From the NCBI GenBank assembly GCA_945888375.1, contig CAMCZZ010000019.1, positions 1-64,000 of the forward strand: a stretch of 64,000 nt of DNA, in the 5' to 3' direction. The position numbers and the translations under genes were made by a program. Below are positions 9,374-18,118 of this stretch, in pieces (position 1 is the stretch's first letter; each line of letters begins with the position of its first letter). Under the pieces are notes generated by a model, which saw only the letters and a program-made list of their open reading frames with translations, had not been told where the DNA came from and did not search any database. This stretch comes from Akkermansia muciniphila. GTDB taxonomy: Bacteria > Verrucomicrobiota > Verrucomicrobiia > Opitutales > Opitutaceae.

Positions 9374-10993
9374 TTAGCCGATGGAAACCTTGTATTTACG
9401 CACAATTTTCTGAGCAAAATAATTGAGAATCAACGCGATAAAGAACAGGAGCAAACCCACAACGAAAAGCGCGCGATAATGAATGCCACCCGGTTCAACC
9501 TCGCCCATCTCTTGGGCAATTATACCTGTCATGGTATGGACCGGTTGGGTGACGACCCCGAGCCCGGCGGTAAAATCAGGGATGGCGATCCGGTTGCCCG
9601 CACAGAGCAAAACCACCATCGTCTCGCCGATCACTCGGCCAAGCCCAAGGAGAATAGCGGAAACGATACCGGATAAAGAAGCCGGCACGATAATACGAAT
9701 GATAGTCTGTAAACGGCTCGCGCCTAGGGCGTAAGATGCTTCCTTAAAGGCCCTCGGAACGTTGTTAATCGCATCCTCGGCCAAAGTAAAAATTGTCGGC
9801 ACGGCGATGAGACCGAGCAAGCAACCCGCAGTAAGCGCGTTGAGACGCTCGGCGAACGGAAAACCCGGCACCCAGGAGAGAAACGACCACCCCGAAGCGA
9901 TGCGTAAAAATTCGCCCAACACCGCGATTCCAAAAAAACCCAAAACCACCGAAGGGATGGCTGAGATAAATTCGATAGCCGGCTTAATCACGCGCTGCTC
10001 AACCGGTGAGGCAAGCTGGTTCACATAGATGGCTGCCCCCACGCCGAGCGGAACCGCCAAAACCAAGGCAATCAACGACACCAACATCGAACCGGCAATC
10101 AAGGGCATAGCCCCATACCAATCCTGCCAAAAACTCGCCGTCAGCCACTGACGACCGAAGATAAAGGCACTGAAGGATTGCGACAGGGGCACCGGAACGG
10201 TCGCATCCCAAGACTGCATGGAGGCCAAGGTCTCCGGAAAAGAGGCGATGAACGCCCGGGTAAGTTCCTGAAAGCGCCCCAGACGTGCCGACAGTTCAGG
10301 ATCAGGCAGGGCCGGAGGAGCTGCGACTAACTCCTCCAAGGATTTGGAGAAGCTCGCACTTGCCTCCGCATAAGCCGGCAAAGTGGAGGTAATGACCGCG
10401 ACTTCGACCGGAAAATCAATCGGTAAAATCTCCACTGCCGCGGCTTCATCCTTCTTACCGGCGGCCAGTAACTGGCGGCGTTTTTCGGCTAAGTTCTGGT
10501 TTTCCAAATGGCGTGCCTTGATGTCCGTCGCGAGTTCGCTCAGCTCAGACAATTGCTCACGAATGGATGCGGATGCCCGCGCAAAGCGTTCTGCATAAAG
10601 ATCAAATTCCTTTAAACGGGCACTGGCCTCTTTGGCCGGCAAGCCGACTTGCACCGTATAATATTGGTGAGTGCGGAGTCTTACATCCGCGAGATAACGC
10701 GACAGGGCGGCGTGGTCTTTTTCCTGCTGACGCCCCAGATCGACATACTCCAATCCCGCCAGCCGGTAAATGGTGATGTTATCCCGATTCTGTCCAAAGA
10801 AACTCGAACCCTCACGAAAGAGGAAAAAAGTAATCAGCCCCAGAATGATAACCGCCACCAGGGCGTTTCCACCGAAAAACCATTGGATGCACTCATCCCA
10901 GGTTAAACCCAAGAACTGGGTTCGCTCCTTTTGTATTCGAAAAGAAGTTGCGGTGGAATCAACGACAGACGTCTCAGTGGACTCGGGCGGCAT
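9374..10993 (-). CDS. pstC: phosphate ABC transporter permease PstC with a large periplasmic insertion
   Basis: A permease partner of PstA. The ATG at 10993 (MPPESTETSV) is chosen because the longer open frame (to 11071) would begin inside the terminator hairpins after pstS. The product is 539 residues against about 300 for a usual PstC. TM1 (about 45-65 of this product) is followed by about 220 hydrophilic residues, largely helical and coiled-coil-like, before the permease core. The core has the EAA-type loop EDAINNVPRAFKEASYALGAS and ends at KIVRKYKVSIG. The insertion is predicted to face the periplasm, by topology only. Confidence 0.92.
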   Translation of the reverse strand: MPPESTETSVVDSTATSFRIQKERTQFLGLTWDECIQWFFGGNALVAVIILGLITFFLFREGSSFFGQNRDNITIYRLAGLEYVDLGRQQEKDHAALSRYLADVRLRTHQYYTVQVGLPAKEASARLKEFDLYAERFARASASIREQLSELSELATDIKARHLENQNLAEKRRQLLAAGKKDEAAAVEILPIDFPVEVAVITSTLPAYAEASASFSKSLEELVAAPPALPDPELSARLGRFQELTRAFIASFPETLASMQSWDATVPVPLSQSFSAFIFGRQWLTASFWQDWYGAMPLIAGSMLVSLIALVLAVPLGVGAAIYVNQLASPVEQRVIKPAIEFISAIPSVVLGFFGIAVLGEFLRIASGWSFLSWVPGFPFAERLNALTAGCLLGLIAVPTIFTLAEDAINNVPRAFKEASYALGASRLQTIIRIIVPASLSGIVSAILLGLGRVIGETMVVLLCAGNRIAIPDFTAGLGVVTQPVHTMTGIIAQEMGEVEPGGIHYRALFVVGLLLFFIALILNYFAQKIVRKYKVSIG

Positions 10994-11011
10994 ACGATGA
11001 AGGGCGATTGG

Positions 11012-11081
11012 AAAAAGGGCGCGCCGGAGGCGGCGCCTAAAAAGCGAGAGGGCTGCCCGACCTTGCGTCAAGCAGCCCTCT
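11012..11081 (-). terminator. tandem hairpins between pstS and pstC (partial terminator / attenuator)
   Basis: On the minus strand a perfect 10-bp stem (AGAGGGCTGC with GCAGCCCTCT, 81-72 / 56-47 of 11000) with a 15-nt loop is followed by five Ts. A second stem, GGCGC/GCGCC (11037-11033 / 11022-11018), follows and is again followed by T5 (11016-11012). Both lie inside the pst operon after the pstS stop. This is the usual place where read-through is reduced so that the binding protein is made in excess of the membrane parts (inference). Confidence 0.7.
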
Positions 11082-11106
11082 GTTACGGTCAGGTGTCCGG
11101 CTGAAA

Positions 11107-11919
11107 CTAGTTGGCTACCGGAATGAAACCGACCTTTTCCACAATTTTCTGACCGACCGGACCGAGCGTAAATTCGATGAATTTAGCGGCATCTCCGGCC
11201 GGTTCACCGTTGGTGTAATAATAGGTGGGGCGAGCGTAAGGGTAGGATTTGGACCAAATCTCTTCTTGGGTGGGCAGATGGCCGTCAATGGAGGTAACAT
11301 GAATACCGGGCTCTTTGAGGTAGGCCAGGCCCACATAACCAATTCCGTTGGGATTACCCGCCACCTCAGAGACAATTTGCTCGTTACCCGCGAGTTTCTG
11401 GGAGGAGACCGCGTAGTCCTTCTTGCTCATGGCCAGCTCCTTCCAATCCGAATAGGTGCCAGAGGAAGTGTTGCGGGTGTAAACCGAGATCGCCCCGGCC
11501 GTGCCACCGACTGCCGACCAATCAGTCACCTCGCCGGTGAAAATCTGCTCCACTTGAGTCTTCGTCAACTGCTTGAGGGGATTGTTCAGATGCACAATCA
11601 CCGCCATTCCGTCGTAGCAAACAATCGTGGACTTCAAGGCGATGCCCTTGGCGGAGGCAGCTGAAATCTCCGTCGCCTTGGCCTTGCGCGAAGACATGGC
11701 GATATCCGCCGTGCCGCTGGAGATCGCCGTGATCCCGGTGGTCGACCCTTCCGCAGCAATCTCAAACGAGAAACTGGGATTGGACGCTTTAAATTCCTCC
11801 GCCAGCGTCGGAACGAGCTTAGCACCGAGTGTATCGGAACCTTTGATCACCAGCTTTTGAGCCGACAAGTTAACTACGGACGCAAAGGTCGCGAGTGCGA
11901 TAAGAAGAGGTTTTTTCAT
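11107..11919 (-). CDS. pstS: phosphate ABC transporter substrate-binding protein
   Basis: A 270-residue periplasmic phosphate-binding protein. It has a signal peptide (about 1-20, cleavage near LSAQ), followed by KLVIKGSDTLGAKLVP, and the phosphate-site segments GSTTG (about 59-63), SSRKAK and YTRNTSSGTYSDW. It is the short PstS type found in many non-enteric bacteria. First gene of the minus-strand phosphate operon. Upstream lies a possible Pho-box-like sequence and downstream the tandem hairpins. Confidence 0.95.
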   Translation of the reverse strand: MKKPLLIALATFASVVNLSAQKLVIKGSDTLGAKLVPTLAEEFKASNPSFSFEIAAEGSTTGITAISSGTADIAMSSRKAKATEISAASAKGIALKSTIVCYDGMAVIVHLNNPLKQLTKTQVEQIFTGEVTDWSAVGGTAGAISVYTRNTSSGTYSDWKELAMSKKDYAVSSQKLAGNEQIVSEVAGNPNGIGYVGLAYLKEPGIHVTSIDGHLPTQEEIWSKSYPYARPTYYYTNGEPAGDAAKFIEFTLGPVGQKIVEKVGFIPVAN

Positions 11920-11990
11920 GAGACTGGAGAGAATCTAGAAAGGTGATTTACGGCACAAGGTCAGCCATCTAGGTGTTACTTTCATGTGAC

Positions 11991-12017
11991 GCGAAAATAC
12001 GTGTCATAACATTTTTA
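11991..12017. promoter_or_regulatory. possible Pho-box-like half-sites upstream of pstS
   Basis: About 85 bp before the pstS start the plus strand reads GTGAC-N12-TGTCATAACATTTTTA. TGTCATAA resembles one half of the PhoB box (CTGTCATAAATCTGTCA, from enteric bacteria). The second half is poorly matched. The location fits phosphate regulation, but the match is weak. Confidence 0.25.
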
Positions 12018-12069
12018 AACCGCTAAAGTTTATCAGCCTTTGGACGACAAAGGGGCACACCAGCAAAAG

Positions 12070-12951
12070 CTATTTACCCACGAGTTCGTCGACGACGGGA
12101 TGAGGAAAACGCCGGCTTGGTGTGATCGCATAAAAGGTTTCGCGGAGCTCGGGCATAAGATGGGTTTCCACCAGTTCACCTCGCTCAATTTCATCGCGCA
12201 CGACCACTGGCGGCACCAGCGCCAGCCCGCCGCCTTCTCGCGCCAGCAAACGCAGCATGGCCATGTCATCCACCTCCGCAATCACCCGCGGACGCACCCT
12301 TGCCGCCGCAAGCAAACGATCGAAACCCGCGCGTGTGTTGCTCTCCAGACTCGGCAAGATCACCGGCACGTCCCCGAAACCCGCGGGAAACTTAAGCCGA
12401 CGCTTTTTCCAATGTGGCACGCCCACCAGCGAGACCGCTTGCTCCGCAAGGAGATGATTTTGCCAGGGTGTGCCCACATCCCGCCGGAAGGCCTGGTCGG
12501 ACAACACCATATCCACCTGATGGGTGTGTAGCATCACCATGAGTTCGCGCAAAGCGCCCGAACGCACCACCAGCTCGACTGACTCCCGGCCAAGCACAGG
12601 CCGCAGAAACTCGATTAAAAAATTTCGCGAAAGGGTCGCCACCGCGCCCACCCGGAGGATCTGCCGACCGCCGCGGGGTCGGTGCTGCATCAAATCCATC
12701 AACTCCTCGCCGGTCCGCCCGATCGTCTCCGCATACTCCAGTGCCAGACGCCCTGCTTCGGTCAGGGCCAGCCCGCCTCGTTCCCGGGTAAACAAGGCAT
12801 GCCCCAGGCTCTGCTCCAGCTGCTTCAGTTGAATGCTCAGCGCCGGCGTGGAAAGGTTCAGTTTCTCGGCCGCGCGCGTCAGACTGAGCTCGCGCGCGAT
12901 CACCCGGAAATACCGCAGATGGTGATAATTTAAAAACGGCATCGCGACCAT
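12070..12951 (-). CDS. LysR family transcriptional regulator (NhaR/CbbR-like)
   Basis: A 293-residue LysR protein. The N-terminal winged HTH (about 5-65) shows NYHHLRYF and SLTRAAEKLNLSTPALSIQLKQLEQ; the NYHHL opening is typical of the NhaR-like branch. Residues about 95-290 are the ligand-binding domain. It is divergent from the bicarbonate-transporter gene across an 86-bp gap that contains a TTAA-rich dyad with T-N11-A spacing. It is therefore the probable regulator of that transporter. Starts ATG at 12951 or 12942 (MPFLNYHH). Confidence 0.92.
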   Translation of the reverse strand: MVAMPFLNYHHLRYFRVIARELSLTRAAEKLNLSTPALSIQLKQLEQSLGHALFTRERGGLALTEAGRLALEYAETIGRTGEELMDLMQHRPRGGRQILRVGAVATLSRNFLIEFLRPVLGRESVELVVRSGALRELMVMLHTHQVDMVLSDQAFRRDVGTPWQNHLLAEQAVSLVGVPHWKKRRLKFPAGFGDVPVILPSLESNTRAGFDRLLAAARVRPRVIAEVDDMAMLRLLAREGGGLALVPPVVVRDEIERGELVETHLMPELRETFYAITPSRRFPHPVVDELVGK

Positions 12952-12955
12952 TTAG

Positions 12956-12972
12956 GTTAATTTTAATTTAAC
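12956..12972. promoter_or_regulatory. candidate LysR-type operator between regulator and transporter
   Basis: GTTAA (12956-12960) and TTAAC (12968-12972) form an inverted repeat with a 7-bp centre, containing the T-N11-A pattern of LysR boxes. It lies 5 bp from the regulator start and about 65 bp from the transporter start, so it could serve autorepression and activation. Confidence 0.45.
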
Positions 12973-13037
12973 TCCAAGTTTCAAAACCTGTAATCGGCTA
13001 AAAGGCATACCTGGATTAATATCCAGACCTCCACCGT

Positions 13038-14024
13038 ATGCATCCTGCCGATCTCGCCGCCAACCTGCTGTCCCCGCCTATCCTGCTTTTTCTGCTCGGC
13101 TTAGCCGCCACGCTTCTGCGCAGCGACTTGGAGATTCCGCCCGCAGCCGCGAAAACGCTTTCGTTGTTCCTTCTCTTTGCCATCGGCTTCAAGGGCGGTG
13201 TTTCCCTGGCCCAGAGCGGGCTCGGTGCCGGGGTTATCGCCACACTAGGCGCGGCCGCCCTGGCCTCCGTGGCGGTGCCGCTATGGACATTTTTCGCCCT
13301 GCGCCGTCGCCTAGGCGCGGCCAACGCCGCCGGCCTCGCGGCAACCTACGGTTCGGTCAGCGCGGTGACTTTCATCACTGCGACCGGCTACCTTACCCTT
13401 CACGAAATCCCCTATTCCGGCCACTTGGTCGCGGCGATGGCCTTGATGGAATCCCCGGCGATTCTCGTGGGCGTGATACTCGCGCGACGGTTCGCTTCCC
13501 CCGGCGCACCCGGTGCCCCCCGGCCCATGATTGACTGGCGCCACCTTGGACGGGACGCCTTGCTCAATGGCTCCGTCTTCCTGCTGCTCGGCAGCCTGCT
13601 GATCGGCTTCGTATGCGGGCCGGTCCGCGCCGCGCCCCTGAAACCTTTCATCGATACCCTTTTTCCCGGCCTGCTCGCCCTGTTTCTACTCGATTTGGGT
13701 ATCCTCGCCGGCCGCCGCCTCGGCGACCTGCGGAGCTTGGGGGCACCCATCGCCGCGTTCGCGTTTATCGCCCCCCTGATCAACGCCACTCTGGGCCTAG
13801 CCCTGGCCGCGTTGCTGGGCCTGTCGCGCGGGGACGCTTTTTTGCTCATCACCCTTTGCGCCAGTGCGAGCTACATCGCCGTGCCCGCCGCACTCCGCAT
13901 CGCCCTGCCGGAGGCTAACCCAGGCATCTATGTAACGCTATCGCTCGCGTTGACCTTTCCCTTTAACATCCTGTTGGGCCTGCCGCTTTATGCGGCGGCG
14001 GTCTCCGTGCTGCCCGGCATCTAA
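13038..14024 (+). CDS. sodium-dependent bicarbonate transporter family permease (SbtA-like)
   Basis: A 328-residue polytopic membrane protein with about ten hydrophobic segments in two inverted halves. Its segments match the SbtA/DUF897 family: FAIGFKGGVSLAQSG in the first half, TYGSVSAVTFITA in the middle, LLDLGILAGRRL, and CASASYIAVPAALRIALPEAN near the end. SbtA proteins import bicarbonate with sodium. No SbtB (PII-like) gene lies beside it, which is common outside cyanobacteria. Paired divergently with the LysR gene, which suggests inducer-controlled expression. The transported ion is inferred from family. Confidence 0.88.
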   Translation: MHPADLAANLLSPPILLFLLGLAATLLRSDLEIPPAAAKTLSLFLLFAIGFKGGVSLAQSGLGAGVIATLGAAALASVAVPLWTFFALRRRLGAANAAGLAATYGSVSAVTFITATGYLTLHEIPYSGHLVAAMALMESPAILVGVILARRFASPGAPGAPRPMIDWRHLGRDALLNGSVFLLLGSLLIGFVCGPVRAAPLKPFIDTLFPGLLALFLLDLGILAGRRLGDLRSLGAPIAAFAFIAPLINATLGLALAALLGLSRGDAFLLITLCASASYIAVPAALRIALPEANPGIYVTLSLALTFPFNILLGLPLYAAAVSVLPGI

Positions 14025-14032
14025 GCAACGCC

Positions 14033-14830
14033 TCAGCCGCTCAAAAACGCCCCGACCGCCGCACAAAATTCCGCCCGCGTCTCCATGTGCGGGTTGTGTC
14101 CCGCCGTCGCGATCGTCTCGATACGCGCCTTCGGAAACCGCGCCAGGATACCCGGCAGGTCGGCGTCCTCAACATAACGCGACCGTCCGCCCCGCAAAAA
14201 CAGTGCGGGCCCCGCAAAACCCTCGCCCGCCGCCAGGGGGTTTGCTTCCAACGCGGGCAACGCTGCGGTGAGCGTCGGCAGGTTGACGAGCCAGCGCCAC
14301 CCGCCCGCCGCATCCTGTTCCAGATTGGTCGTGAGAAATTTCCGCATGCCCCAATCCGGCACCCTCCCCTCCATTTTCAACTCCGCCTCGCCTCGCGAAC
14401 GCAATTCGGCCAGACACAATTCATTCATCGCGGCGAATTCCGCCCGGTGGCCGTGCGAGAGGTAGGCCTTGGGCGCGATATCCACCACCACCAAACGCCC
14501 CACCCGCTCCGGATGCCGGCAGGCCAGCGCCAGGGCGACCTTGCCGCCCAGACTGTGCCCCATGAGATCGACCGGGCCAGATAAGTTGACCGCCAGCCAA
14601 GCCAGGACATCCGCGACCAGCGCATCGTAGTCCATGCGGTCGCTCCAAGGCGATTTACCGTGATTGCGCAAATCCAGCGCCCGCACCGCCCGGCCACCCG
14701 CCGCCCCGGCCAGACCCACGCCCGCGCTCTGCCAGTTGCGGCCCGAACCGAGCAAGCCGTGCAGCAGCACCAAGGGCCGCCCTGAACCGCCCAATTCACG
14801 CACAAATAAATTAACCGTGTGGTCAGCCAT
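14033..14830 (-). CDS. alpha/beta hydrolase (YbfF-like esterase)
   Basis: A single-domain alpha/beta hydrolase. HG oxyanion motif LLHGLLGSGRNW, LDLRNHGKSPW after the second strand, the nucleophile elbow GHSLGG, and a late His in TAGHNPHMETR give a plausible Ser-Asp-His triad. The family resembles E. coli YbfF-type acyl-CoA/ester hydrolases. The frame is open to 14887, but the ATG at 14830 (MADHTVNLFV) gives a 265-residue protein that starts at the first beta strand and is preferred. Convergent with the transporter. Substrate unknown. Confidence 0.88.
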   Translation of the reverse strand: MADHTVNLFVRELGGSGRPLVLLHGLLGSGRNWQSAGVGLAGAAGGRAVRALDLRNHGKSPWSDRMDYDALVADVLAWLAVNLSGPVDLMGHSLGGKVALALACRHPERVGRLVVVDIAPKAYLSHGHRAEFAAMNELCLAELRSRGEAELKMEGRVPDWGMRKFLTTNLEQDAAGGWRWLVNLPTLTAALPALEANPLAAGEGFAGPALFLRGGRSRYVEDADLPGILARFPKARIETIATAGHNPHMETRAEFCAAVGAFLSG

Positions 14831-15002
14831 GACCGAGAACCCAAAACGCCCGCCCCTCCCGCGCGCAATCTCCGCTTTGTATGCCATGCGAGGTCCCCCT
14901 CGGGTCGCCAGGCCCAGACCCTCGGTCTGGGATTGTCACCATGGCCGGGGCCTCTGCACGCTGAAGCCGTTTCCCCCTCGCGCATCCGTCCTCCGCCTCC
15001 CC

Positions 15003-16124
15003 ATGAAATTCGTTTTCCCGTTCTGGTCCGCTGCCCTGCTCGGGCTCGCCACCGCCCTGACCGCCGAACCGATCAAAGTCGGCGAGATTGCCTCCCTCAC
15101 TGGCAAGGAAGCCGCCTTCGGCCAATCCTCACACAAAGGCACCGTGCTCGCGGTGGAACAACTTAACGCCAACGGCGGCGTGCTCGGCCGCCCTTTGGAG
15201 CTCCTGTCCGAGGACAACCAGTCCAAGTCCGGCGAATCCGCCACCGTCGCCCGCAAACTTTTATCCCGGGCAAAAGTCGTCGCCCTGCTCGGTGAGGTCG
15301 CCTCCAGCCGCTCGCTGGAAATGGCCCCCATCGCGCAGCGCGCCAGAATCCCGATGATCTCGCCTTCCTCGACCAACCCGAAGGTTACCGAGGTCGGCGA
15401 CTACATTTTCCGCGTGTGCTTCATCGACCCCTTCCAAGGCACGGTGATGGCGAAGTTCGCCAGGGAAACCTTGAAAGCCCGCCGCGTGGCCGTTCTCACT
15501 TCCGTCTCCTCCGCCTATTCGGTCGGACTGGCCAAGTATTTTAAAGAACGCTTCGCCGCCGACGGCGGGGAAATCGCGCTGGAGCAGAAATTCGCGGAGG
15601 GCGACAAGGACTTCAAAGCCCAGCTCACCGCCGTTCGCGCCGCCGGCGTGGACGCCATCTTTGTGCCTGGTTACTACACCGAGGCCGCCCTGATCTCCCG
15701 TCAGGCCCGCGAACTCGGCCTCACCCTCCCGCTCTTCGGCGGCGATGGCTGGGAAGCCCCGCAGTTGATCGAGATCGGCGGCCAGGCCGTTGAGGGCACC
15801 TATTACTCGACCCACTACTCGCCCGAAGACACGGCGCCCGCCGTGCAGGCCTTCGTCGCCGCCTTCCGCGCCCGCTGGAACGGCGAGACGCCCGACGCCA
15901 TGGCCGCCCTCGGCTACGATTCCGCATTCGTCCTGGCCGACGCCATCAAGCGCGCCGGCTCCACCGAAGGCCCTGCCCTGCGCGACGCCCTCGCCGCGAC
16001 CACGGGTTTCGCCGGCGTCACCGGCACGACCAACATGGACCCCGCCCGCAACGCCTCCAAGTCCGCCGTGATCGTCACAATCAAGGGCGGCCAGTTTAAG
16101 TTTGTGCAGAGCGTAGCCCCCTGA
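15003..16124 (+). CDS. livK: branched-chain amino-acid-type ABC transporter substrate-binding protein
   Basis: A 373-residue periplasmic binding protein of the Leu/Ile/Val (type I fold) family. Signal peptide 1-21 (MKFVFPFWSAALLGLATALT), then IKVGEIASLTGKEAAFGQ, VEQLNANGGVLGRPLEL, GEVASSRSLEMAP and SPSSTNPKVTEVGDYIFRVC. The ATG at 15003 is chosen because the signal peptide begins there; the frame is open further upstream. First gene of the livKHMG-DUF2264-livF operon. The ligand could be an amino acid, amide or urea-type solute; the sequence alone does not decide. Confidence 0.93.
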   Translation: MKFVFPFWSAALLGLATALTAEPIKVGEIASLTGKEAAFGQSSHKGTVLAVEQLNANGGVLGRPLELLSEDNQSKSGESATVARKLLSRAKVVALLGEVASSRSLEMAPIAQRARIPMISPSSTNPKVTEVGDYIFRVCFIDPFQGTVMAKFARETLKARRVAVLTSVSSAYSVGLAKYFKERFAADGGEIALEQKFAEGDKDFKAQLTAVRAAGVDAIFVPGYYTEAALISRQARELGLTLPLFGGDGWEAPQLIEIGGQAVEGTYYSTHYSPEDTAPAVQAFVAAFRARWNGETPDAMAALGYDSAFVLADAIKRAGSTEGPALRDALAATTGFAGVTGTTNMDPARNASKSAVIVTIKGGQFKFVQSVAP

Positions 16125-16143
16125 TCTGCCGGCCTCCCCGCTC

Positions 16144-17034
16144 TTGACTGAATTTCTCCAACAGCTGGTCAACGGACTCTCCCTCGGCGCGATCTACGCG
16201 CTCCTCGCCCTGGGCTACACCATGGTCTACGGCGTCCTGCGGTTCATCAACTTTGCCCACTCGGACGTGTTCATGGTCGGCGCGTTTGCCGGCCTATATC
16301 TCGCTCCGCTTGCCCCCGGCGGTTCCATTCTGGGCGGACTGCTGGTCGTCAGCGGCGCGATGCTCGCCTCCGCTCTGCTCGGGGTCACCATCGAGCGACT
16401 CGCCTACCGCCCGCTGCGCCAGGCCCCCACTCTGAACGTCCTGATCACCGCGATCGGCGTGTCTTGCCTGCTCCAGTCGGCGGGGCAATTGATCTTCGGC
16501 GCCGCCCCGCGCTCCTTCCCGGTCATTTTCCCGGCCCGCGCGCTGTCCGTCGGCGGCCTGGATTTCTCCAGCAATCAGGTGGTCGTGCTGGTTTCCGCCG
16601 CCGCCCTCGTAGTCGGGCTGCGCCTGATCGTCTTCCACACCCGCATGGGCGCGGCCCTGCGGGCTGTCTCGCAAAACCCCCGCGCCGCCCGGCTAATGGG
16701 CATCGATAACGACGTGGTGATCCGCTTCACCTTCGCCCTCGGGTCCGCCCTCGCCGGGGCCGGCGGCGTGCTCTATGCGGTCAACTATCCCACCATCGAC
16801 CCGCTCATGGGCGTGCTACCCGGACTGAAAGCCTTTGTCGCCGCCATCTTGGGCGGGATCGGCAGCATACCGGGAGCCGCCCTCGGGGGCCTCCTGCTTG
16901 GCCTCGTGGAGACCTTTGTCGGCGGCAGTGCATACTCGACCTATAAAGACGCCATCGCCTTCGCCCTGCTCATCCTCTTCCTGCTCTTCCGACCAGCCGG
17001 TCTGCTCGGCAAGGCCCGCGTCGAAAAAGTCTGA
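16144..17034 (+). CDS. livH: branched-chain amino-acid-type ABC transporter permease LivH
   Basis: A 296-residue membrane permease with a TTG start (LVNGLSLGAIYALLALGYTMVYG follows). About eight hydrophobic segments and the family loop RMGAALRAVSQNPRAARLMGID are visible, and it ends RPAGLLGKARVEKV. Located 19 bp after livK. Together with LivM it forms the channel. Confidence 0.94.
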   Translation: MTEFLQQLVNGLSLGAIYALLALGYTMVYGVLRFINFAHSDVFMVGAFAGLYLAPLAPGGSILGGLLVVSGAMLASALLGVTIERLAYRPLRQAPTLNVLITAIGVSCLLQSAGQLIFGAAPRSFPVIFPARALSVGGLDFSSNQVVVLVSAAALVVGLRLIVFHTRMGAALRAVSQNPRAARLMGIDNDVVIRFTFALGSALAGAGGVLYAVNYPTIDPLMGVLPGLKAFVAAILGGIGSIPGAALGGLLLGLVETFVGGSAYSTYKDAIAFALLILFLLFRPAGLLGKARVEKV

Positions 17035-17167
17035 TGCGAAACCATATCTTAAAAGAAATGGGTAAAGCTATATTGAGGAAAATCAGCCGCCGCCCGCCAC
17101 CCGTTTCCCGGCCTTTCCCTTAAACCTCCCCCCAGCCTTCCAAATTCGCTCTTCCGCATCCCGGCAA

Positions 17168-18118
17168 ATGCGCCACCCGTTTTTCTCTCTCCTTCTCGCC
17201 CTCGTCCTCGGCGGCATCGTATCCGCCCTGAGCGATCGCATCGACCCCTACAACCTCGACGTGCTGATCGGGGTCGGGATCAATGTTGTGCTGGCGGTGT
17301 CGCTCAACCTCATCGCCGGCCACACCGGACAGTTTTCCCTCGGGCACGCCGGATTCATGGCGGTGGGCGCCTATGCCGCGGCCGCCGTGACGATTTTTCT
17401 CGGCCCCCGCCTGCTGGGCGACGCCGCTGCGCCCGGCGGCCTGGCCGAGAACGCCCTGTTCGGCGGCGCCCTGCTAGCCGGTGGGCTGGCCGCCGCCGCC
17501 ACCGGGCTGCTCGTCGGCATCCCCTCCCTCCGCCTGCGGGGCGACTACCTCGCGCTCGTCACGCTGGGCTTCGGCGAAATCATCCGCGTGCTGCTGCAGA
17601 ACTTCGAACCCCTCGGCGGGGCCCTCGGCCTCAACGGCATCCCGGCCTACACCACCGTGGCCTGGGTCGTGACGGCTGGCGCCGCGACCATTTTCACCGT
17701 CGGCTGCCTCGTGCGCTCGAGCTACGGACTGGGTTTCCTCGCGGTGCGCGACGACGAGATCGCCGCGTCCGCCGCCGGGCTCGACCCCGCCCGCTACAAG
17801 GTCGTGGCCTTCACCGTCGGCGCGTTTTTCGCCGGTATCGCAGGGGGCCTGTTCGGGCATTTCAAGATGACCATCACGCCTTCGGGCTTCGATTTTTCCC
17901 GCAGCATCGAGATCGTCGTCATGGTCATCCTCGGCGGGCTGGGTAACACCATCGGGGTGGTTCTCGCCGCGGTGCTGCTCACCTTGTTGCCCGAGTTCCT
18001 GCGGCCGGTGGCGGAATACCGGCTCGTGCTCTACTCCCTCCTCCTGATCGGGTTGATGCTCGCCCGGCCCCAGGGGCTCTTCCGCTTCCGCACCCCGCGC
18101 CCCGCGCCCCGCGCCTGA
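17168..18118 (+). CDS. livM: branched-chain amino-acid-type ABC transporter permease LivM
   Basis: A 316-residue second permease. Typical LivM features are NVVLAVSLNLIAGHTGQFSLGHAGFMAVGAYAAA near the start, RGDYLALVTLGFGEI in the middle, the loop AVRDDEIAASAAGLDPARYK, and the end LARPQGLF. It follows a 133-bp gap after livH that is locally AT-rich (17040-17085) and contains no gene. Its stop overlaps the livG start (TGATG). Confidence 0.94.
   Translation: MRHPFFSLLLALVLGGIVSALSDRIDPYNLDVLIGVGINVVLAVSLNLIAGHTGQFSLGHAGFMAVGAYAAAAVTIFLGPRLLGDAAAPGGLAENALFGGALLAGGLAAAATGLLVGIPSLRLRGDYLALVTLGFGEIIRVLLQNFEPLGGALGLNGIPAYTTVAWVVTAGAATIFTVGCLVRSSYGLGFLAVRDDEIAASAAGLDPARYKVVAFTVGAFFAGIAGGLFGHFKMTITPSGFDFSRSIEIVVMVILGGLGNTIGVVLAAVLLTLLPEFLRPVAEYRLVLYSLLLIGLMLARPQGLFRFRTPRPAPRA

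Noticed and set aside
9999-10211. Possible extra gene inside pstC on the minus strand in another frame
   Set aside because: Shadow frame of a firmly identified permease.
17035-17167. A possible small gene or remnant between livH and livM
   Set aside because: The 133 bp contain only very short frames; it appears to be an AT-rich spacer.
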